Shown piece after piece: positions 26,722-35,700 of a stretch of DNA of 64,000 nucleotides. The notes below the pieces were generated by a model. The model had not been told where the DNA came from. It made no database searches and worked only from the letters and a program-made list of their open reading frames with translations. Position 1 is the first letter of the stretch. The number at the start of each line of letters is the position of its first letter. The stretch comes from Oscillospiraceae bacterium (lineage in GTDB: Bacteria; Bacillota; Clostridia; Oscillospirales; Acutalibacteraceae). Position numbers and translations under genes: made by a program. The stretch is from contig SVPJ01000001.1 of NCBI GenBank assembly GCA_015065885.1, positions 1-64,000 on the forward strand, given 5' to 3'.

Positions 26722-29700
26722 TTACGCTTTCGGGAAGGCGTTGATCTTCTTCACCGCGTACTGTAATATGAGTCGGGCGTCGGTCGAATCGACCTTGCCG
26801 TTGCCGTCCACGTCCGCCAGATCGACGTCGAGTGCCGAGGCACCGACCTTCTTCACCGCGTACTGCAACACCAAACGGGCGTCGGTCGAATCGATCTTGC
26901 CGTTGCCGTCCACGTCACCGATCATACCGGTTTCGACTTCACGCACCGCACCGCAGACGTTACAATCCGCATCGCGGTCGTTGTCATACACGTGCGCCGC
27001 AGGGGTGCGGGTCGCACCGCAGACGTTACAGTTCGCATCGCACGCGTTGTCGTACACGTGCGCCGCAGGCGTGCGGGTCGCACCGCAGACGTTACAGCTT
27101 GCATCACACGCGTTGTCGTACACGTGCGCCGCAGGCGTGCGGGTCGCACCGCAGACGTTACAGTTCGCATCGCAGGCGTTGTCGTACACGTGCGCCGCAG
27201 GCGTGCGGGTCGCGCCGCAGACGTTACAGCTTGCATCACAGGCGTTGTCGTACACGTGTGCCGACGGCGTACGCGGTGCGCCGCAGACATTACAGTTCGC
27301 ATCGCACGCGTTGTCGTATCTGTGTGCCGCAGGGGTGCGGGTCGCACCGCAGAGGTTACAACTCGCATCGCACGCATTGCTGTAGCTGTGCTGTTGTTGC
27401 ACCGCACGTTCCGCACCGCAAACGTTGCACTGCGTATCGCAGGCGGCGGTGTACACGTGATCCACCGCACGTTCCGCACCGCAGACGTTACACGCCGTGT
27501 CGCAGACGTTGTCGTACGTATGCTGTGCCGCGTCGTCACGAACGGCACCGCACACGTTACAAGAGGGATCGCAGCTGCCGCTGTAATCGTGCGTCACTTC
27601 CAGTGCCTCACCGCACAGCGCACAGTTCGGCGTGCAGAGGTTTTCACGCGTGTGCCCATCGAGCGGCTCGCGTTCCTCGCCGCAGACGTCGCAGAAGCGG
27701 TCACACGGTGCGGCATAGGTATGCACCGTCACACGGTACGTACCGCAAACGTTACAATCGGTATCACACGCATTCTCGTACGTATGTGCCGCCGCATCGG
27801 TACGCACGAAATCGCAGACGTTACAGATATCGTCGCACACGGCATCGTAGATATGCTCGGTCGTGCGGGTCGCGCCGCAGAAGTTACAGCTCGTATCGCA
27901 CGCATTGGTATACGTATGCTGTTCGTCCACGGCACGCTCTTCGCCGCAGACGTTGCAGGACGTATCGCACGCACTGCTGTAGGTGTGTACCGTCGCACGG
28001 CTTGCCGCGCAGACGTTACATTCGGTATCGCACGCGTTGTCATAGGTATGTGCCGCCGCATCGGTACGCACGAAGCCGCAGATACCGCAATCGACGTCAC
28101 ACGCGGCCGTATACTCGTGTTCGGTCACACGAACGGCACCGCAGATGTTACAGTTGGTATCGCACGCGTTGTCGTAGGTGTGCTGTGCGCTCACTTCGCG
28201 TTCTTCGCCGCAGAGGTTACAGGTGGTATCGCACACACCGCTGTACTGGTGCACCGCGTCGCGTTCCGCACCGCAGACGTCGCAGACGGTGTCGGCGTTG
28301 TCTTCGTATTCGTGCTCACCCAAGGCTTCACGCGTCGCGCCGCAGACGTCGCACACCGTGTCGCAGTCACCGGCATAGGTATGTTCCACCGTACGGGTCG
28401 CACCGCAGACGTTACACACCGTATCGCACGCATTGTCGTGGGTATGCAGGGCGAGGGCGTCGCGCTCTTCGCCGCAGACGTTACAGTTCGTATCGCAGTC
28501 ACCGCTGTAGGCGTGGACGATCTCACGCACCGCATCGCAGACGTTACAGCTCGTGTCGCAATCGTTATCGTAGGTATGCGCCGTCGCCGTGGTACGCACG
28601 TCACCGCAGACGTCGCACACCGTGTCACAATCGCCCGCATAGGTGTGTTCGGTCACACGCACCTCACCGCAGACGTTACACGAGGTGTCACACGCGTTGT
28701 CGTGGGTGTGTTCTGCCAACGCTTCGCGCTCGTCACCGCAGACGTTGCACGTGACGTCGCAATCGCCGCTGTAGGCGTGGACGATCGCACGCACCGTGCC
28801 GCAAACGTTACACTCGGTATCGCACGCGTTGTCGTAGGTATGTGCCGCCGCGTTCGCTTGCGGCGCACCGCAGACGTTACACAGCGGATCGCACGCGCCG
28901 CTGTAGGTATGCTCGACCGTGCGGGTCGCACCGCAGAGGTTACACACCGCGTCGCACGCGTTGTCGTAGGTATGTGCCGCCGCGACCACGCGCACGTCGC
29001 CGCAGAGATCACACGTGGCGTCGCACGCGCTGCTGTAGGCGTGCGGCACTTCGCGCACCTCACCGCAGAGGTTACAGTCGGTATCGCACGCATTGTCGTA
29101 CACATGTTCCACCACGCCGTTCACCGTCACGGTGATGGTGTCGGTAAGACCGCTGTCGGAGGTCACGGTGACGGTGGTCGTACCCGCACCGCGCAGCCAC
29201 AGCCAGCCGTCATCGGTCACCACCGCCACCAACGAATTGGCGGAGGTGAAAACGTAGCCTTCGGGAAGAGCGCCGTCGGGTGCAAAGGACACCGACAACT
29301 GATACTCGTCGTTGATATCGCCCGTGATATCCCCTTCCACGATGGTGATATCGGTCAGCGTCTGTGCACGTTCAACGGTCAGGAGATAGCTGTCAGCCTG
29401 ATCCTGCATCTCGTACGTACGCAGGAACAGATAATAGGTCTCACCTGCCGTGAGGGTGTATTCCAGACGGAACTGCATATCCTCCAGCTCGTCGTCGGCG
29501 CGCGCCAGTTCATTGTCTTCGGCATCGAGCAGGCGGATCATCGGGTCTACCGCGCCGTCGATGGGCGAGGAGGTGAAGGCGTACTTGCCGCTCTCGGTCG
29601 GCGTGAAGGAGAAGACCGTGATCCCCTTATTCACGTCGATCTCTACACGGTTGCTCGTTAAGGGTTCCGCCGTCTCCGCCATCGTGAGCACCGTCACCGT

Positions 29701-32700
29701 AATGCGATCGGTAAAGCCGCTCGCACTCGTTGCCGTGAAGACGACCGTACCCGACTGATAGAATTCCGCGTAACCGTCCTCGAAGATATCCGCAATGTCG
29801 GGGTCACTCGAAGTCCACGTGACTTCTTCACGCGCCGCGTTCTCGGGACCGAAGGTGACGTCGAAGCGGTGACCCGAGCCGGGGAAGTCGGCATACGTAT
29901 CGCCGTCGTTGATGGTCATCGACGTGGCAGGTACCGTGTCGGTCACCTTCAAGGTGAATTCGATCTGTGCATTCACGTTGTACTGGTACATGTGAATGTA
30001 GTACACTTCACCCGTGAGCAGGTACGCCTGCACCGTAATCTCACCGCCGTCGCCGTAACCGTTGACATGCTCGAAATTCGCATCCGTGATCACAAGTTCA
30101 CCGTATGCTTGCTTTTGCAGAACGAAGGCGTATTGACCGTCCTTCGTCGGCACGAAACGGTAGGTCGGCACATCGTAACCGATCATCGTGCCGTTCACAG
30201 GAGTGTTCAGCGTCAAGGCGGGCGGCTGCACCACCGTCACGGTAATACTGTCGGTAAGACCGCTCTCACTGGTAACGGTAAGGGTCGCCGTACCTTCACC
30301 CACAAGCGAGATCGCGCCCCACTCGGAGACGTATACCACCGACGGGTCATCCGACGTCCAGGTGATCTCTTCTTCCCGTGCGCCCTCGGGACCGAAGGTG
30401 ACCGAAAGATCCAGCGAGCCGGAAACGAAGCCCTGCACGGTGTCCCCCTGATCGATCACCAGTTCGGTCGCCGCGTCTGCTTCCTTGACACGCACGGAAT
30501 AGTCGCCGTATTCTTCGTAGTTCTGCACACGCAGGTAGTAGATCTCACCCGCTTGCAGATGCACCTGCAACGCCAGCGGCCCGTAGCCGGACTCGCTCGT
30601 GATATTGTCGTTATCGGCACAGTAGACACGGCAATACTTGTAAAAGCCGCTGTCAACCGTAAAGGCATAATCGCCCGTCGTATCCGCAACGAAGGAGTAG
30701 ACAGCCATGTCGTGCGCTTCCATCGTGCCGTTCGTTTCCGTATCCGGAACGAGCGGCACGGGCGCTTTCACACGGACGACGATCTCGTCACGCAAGCCGT
30801 TCTCGCTCACGACGGTAACGACCGTCGTACCTGCCCCGACAAAGTGCATCATACTGCCGTCCACTATCCGAACGACGGATTCGTTCGCCGAGGTAAAGGT
30901 CAGTGCTTCGGGCATGGCGTCCTCGGGATAGAAGCTGACGTTCAGACCCGCGTAATCCCCTACGTATCCGATCAGGGGACTGTCCTGCTCGATCGTGATC
31001 GATTCGGCAACACCGGGACGGGTGATCGAAAGGGTGTAGTCCGTCGCTGCCGGACGGTTGTTGTACATATAGAGGTAGTACACGTCGCCCGCTTCCAGCT
31101 CGACGAAAACCGACCAGTTCTCTGCCCAGCAGTTATTGTAGTAGCCGCCGTTTTCATAGCGGACGGCGTTATTCTTGTAACCGCCGCCGAAGGTAATGCG
31201 GTAACTGCCGTCCTCGGGCACCGTCCACTTGTAGGAGCAGGCGTCGTTCGGGGCGATCGTGCCCTGTGCTTCCGCGTCCCCCAGATAGGGGATCGCGCCC
31301 TTCACCGTGAAGGTCTGCTGATGGGTCAGCCCGCGCTCGCTGGTGGCGGTGATGGTCACCGTACCCGCACCGACGAACAGCAAGTAACCCCATCGGTCGA
31401 TCGTCGCCACGTTTTCGTCACTGCTGTGCCACGTGACCGATTCCCTTGCGCACCCTTCCGGACCGAAGGTGACCTCGATATAACAGTTTTCGCCTTCCAC
31501 CGGTGCATCGAAGTTGTAGTGAACGTTCATCGTTTCGGCAAGCTGCAGTTTCTTCACCGCGATGCGGTAGGTGCCGACACGGCCGGTATACGAACTCACG
31601 CGCAGATAATAGGTCTCGCCCGCCGTCATCGTCCGTTGCAGACGGAAGTTGTTGTGATCCGCGTTGTCGTCCGCTTCACCCAGCCAGTTCCAATCCGCAT
31701 CGTACAGAGCTGCGTACGGGTCGGTCTCGTCGCCGGTGGAATAGAACATATAGATGCCGTCTTCGGCGGGCGTAAAGGCATACACCGTCTCAACGTTACC
31801 GTTTTCGTTGTTCAATACGTATTCCGTATCCAACGACATGGCTTCATAATCTTTCACCGTCACGGTGATGCTGTCGGTAAGCCCATTTTCACTCGTCGCG
31901 GTGATGGTCGCCGTACCGATATTCACCAGATATGCTTCGCCCCAGTCGGTTATCGCCACGACCGTATCGTCGCTCGATTCCCACGTGACCGATTCCGCCA
32001 TCGCGTTGTCGGGCGCAAATTGTACCGAGGGATGGAAAGAGGTGTTAACGTATCCCGTACAGTCACCGCCAACGATCGTCATACCCGTCGCAGGCACCAA
32101 CGCGGTCACGGTGATGTCGTACGCCGCGTCTTCTTCCTCGTTGACACCGCTGAAATAGACGTAGTAGTTTTCGCCCGCTACGCCGCGCATATTGACCGAG
32201 CCGTTGCCCGTCCAGCTGTTGACGAGCTCGCCGCCCCACTCGTTACGCACGATAACGTGTTTGTAGTCGCCGCCGTAGGTAAAGCGGTAACCGCCGTCCG
32301 CAGGAAGCGTAAAGACGTAGGCCGCCGTTTCGCCTACAGACACCACACCGTACTCCGTGGTGTTCAACGAGAGCGACGGTGCCGCCTTCACCGTAACCGT
32401 CTCGCTCGCGGCAAGGCCGCTCTCACTCGTCGCGGTGATAATCGCCGTGCCTGCCGAGAGCAGATGCACTTCGCCCCACGCATTTACCGTCGCGACCGTC
32501 TCGTTGCTCGACGTCCATTCCACCCGTTCCAAAACACAGTCTTCGGGTGCGAAATGCGCCTCAAAATCGAGCCGTTCACCGACGAAGCCTTCGATCTCGT
32601 CCGCATAGATGATCAGCGATTCCGCCGGCATCAAGCGGGTCACATTCAAATTATAGGAAGCACCGTCTCTACTCGTGCTGCAAACGGAGAGGTAATAGGT

Positions 32701-35700
32701 CTCACCTGCCGTCAGCGTCACCTGCATCGAGCCGTTGCCCCACACGTTGTTGAAGTTGTGGCCCGTTGCATCGTACACGGCGGTGTTCCAGCCGTAGTTG
32801 GCGGACTCCATCTCTACCTTGTATGTCCCGTCTTCTTCGGGCGTAAAGGCGAACACGTCGCTGACGCCGAAGGGCAACGTGCCCGTCTCAGCCTCGCCCT
32901 CGCCGATCGCGGGGAGTTCCGAAAGCGGCATCACTTTGAGCACCATCGTGTAGTTGCCGACCAACTCCGACTGACTGTAATCATCGTGCTTCACCTGCAC
33001 GGTGTAGGTCTTCCCGCCTTCCAGCAACACGCACGGGTACACCGCCCAGCCGCTCCACGAAACGTAACCGTAGCCGTTTTCATCGTTCACGCGCAGATAC
33101 TGATCGAATTCTTCGCCGACCGACGTGCTGATGATACTGCACCACGCGTCTTCTTCGAGCGTAAATTGATACACATCGGATTGCAGGTACGCCAACGTAC
33201 CGCTCGCCTGTACCCCCGCTTCAAGCGGAGTAGGCTCCTTCACCGTCACGGTGATACTGTCGGTAAGTCCATTCTGACTGGTCGCCGTAAGAACGGCGGT
33301 ACCCTCTTTACGCAAAACCAGCCAATTCGAGCCGTGATCGAACATCGCGACCGACTCGTCGCTCGAATGCCAGGTAACGTACTCATGCACCGCATTTTCG
33401 GGTGCAAACACCGCTTGTAAGGCGCGTTCCTCACCCGCGTAGCCTTCAAAGTCGCCGCCTTCAATGGTCAGCGACTCGGCAGGCGGCAGATACTCCACTG
33501 TCGCGCTGTACGTCTCACCGTCTTCGGTGCGGCAGCAAACGATGAGATAATAGGTCTCGTCCGCCGTAAGACGGATATCCATCGAACCGTTGCCCCAACG
33601 GTTATTCAACTCATAACCGTCGGCATCGTACAACTCGATGTACGTATCGTAATCGTATTCGTTAGCATATTCGGCAGTAAACCGATACGCGCCGTCTGCA
33701 TCGGGCGTAAAGGCGTAGAAATGAACGCCTTTGTAATGCAACGAGCCCTCCGCCGTCTGTCCGACGCTCAGCGTATCCAATGCCGACAGCGTATGTACGT
33801 CAAGGACCAAGCGGTAATTACCGACCGTCTCCTGATACCCGTAATCGTCGTGTTGCACGCGCACGGTGTAGGTTTTGCCGCCTTCCAACAGTCTGAACTC
33901 AGAAAGCGACCAACCGCAATGCGAAATATAGGAATGCCCGTCTTCATCTTCCAATCTCAGATACTGTTGCACGCCTTCGTCCGCATCACTCGTAAACGAA
34001 CTGGAGAACACGCACCACGCATCTTCTTGGAGTGTAAACTGATACACGTCGGCTTGCAGGTACGCCAGCGTACCGCTCGCTTCTACACCTGCTTCAAGCA
34101 GCGCGGGGGCTTTCACCGTGGCGGTGATGCTGTCGGTAAGACCGTTTTCGCTCGTCGCCGTAATGGTTGCCGTGCCGGGCACGTGGAAGTAGATGCAACC
34201 CCACTCATCCACCGTGGCGACCGACTCATTGTCGGATTCCCACGTGATCGATTCCGTAATCGCGTTTTCAGGTGCAAATTCCACGTCTACGTCATGATTT
34301 TCGTCCACAAATCCGGTGACGTCACCGCCAAGGATGGTGATCGACTCGGCAGGGACCAACGGGGTCACGGTAAATTCCCAACGACTGTCTTCAGAATAGG
34401 ATTGCACTCGGAAATAGATGCATTCGCCCGCTTCATAGAAGGTATGTTCCGTTTCCAACGCCGAACCGCCGAAGGCGTTCAATTGCCAGCCCTCGGCATC
34501 CAACATACGGATCTCTGCCCAGGAATCTCCGCGGCCTTCGACGCGCACCGTCCCCGCCTCGGTCGCACGCAACAGGAAAGTGACGTTGCCGTACTCGTCC
34601 GTTTCACCGCTTACCGTGTCACCGTACACGAGTTCAACAGCGGGGCTGACGGTAAACTCACGGGTCGCCGTCAAACCGTTTTCGCTGGTGGCGGTAATGG
34701 TGACCGTACCTGCCGCATAGAAACTGACATAGCCCCCACTCGTCACCGTCGCGATCGTCTCGTCACTCGACTCCCACGTGACCGATTCCGTGATCGCATC
34801 CTCGGGACTGAACGTGGTGTAGAGCGTAAACCGCGTGCCGATCTGCACCGCGTCGTAACCGCCCTCGATGTTCATCGACTCGGCGGGCGGCACTTTTTTG
34901 ACCGACAGGGAATACTCGCGATCTTCGCCCGAGCCGTTATACAAGCGGATGTAATAGGTATCGCCCGCCGTCATCGGATATTGGCAAGAAACGTCGTACC
35001 CCGACGAAGAGGTGCCGTAACCGTTCCGATCGGCAACGGAGATATGTTTATACCATCTGCCCGACTCACACACGGCATATACGCCGTCTTCTTCGGGAAC
35101 AAACTTGAAGGTCACGGTCTCGCCGTTTTCGCCGTAAAGCAGCGTGCCGACCACAGGCTCTTCAAGCGTAATTTCGGGAAGCGCTTCCACCGTCACGGTG
35201 ATGCTGTCGGTAACACCGCGGTCGCTCGTCACGGTGATGGTGGCGGTGCCGGGAGCATACAAATGTACCTCGCCCCAGTGATCCACCGTTGCGACCGACT
35301 CGTCGCTCGATTCCCACGCGAACGATTCTTCCCTCGCATTTTCGGGTGAGAACACCTTCACGAGTGTAAGGTCATCGCCTTCTTTACCCACAAGCGTGTC
35401 CGTAATGATCTCATACGAGTCGTCGTCGTGATTGTACAACGCGATCTGTACGTCCTCAATATACGGCACGATGTTCATTTCGAGGAAGAACGATTCTCCC
35501 CCCGAAACCGTCCTGTAGTCCCAGTTCGTCACACGCACGTAATAGGTGCCGGGTTGCAATTCCACCCCGAATTCGTTATAGCTGTCCGTGGTGTAATAGA
35601 CACTCTCGCGATTCGCGTCGTGCACCTGCACTTCGTGATAATACTCCGCAGAAGACGTGAAGTTGTAATACCCTTCCGCCTCCACGTCGACACGGAATAC

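Noticed and set aside
26929-29106. CRISPR array (regular 66/132-bp repeats)
   Set aside because: Repeats are contiguous, in frame, without unique spacers, and encode a continuous Cys-rich domain; no cas genes nearby
29869-33420. 1183-aa + strand ORF opposite the giant protein (also 26992..29661 and 26832..28754)
   Set aside because: Antisense shadow of the repetitive minus-strand CDS; Arg/His-rich low-complexity translation, no recognisable domain; the minus frame has signal peptide, Ig-like and dockerin motifs
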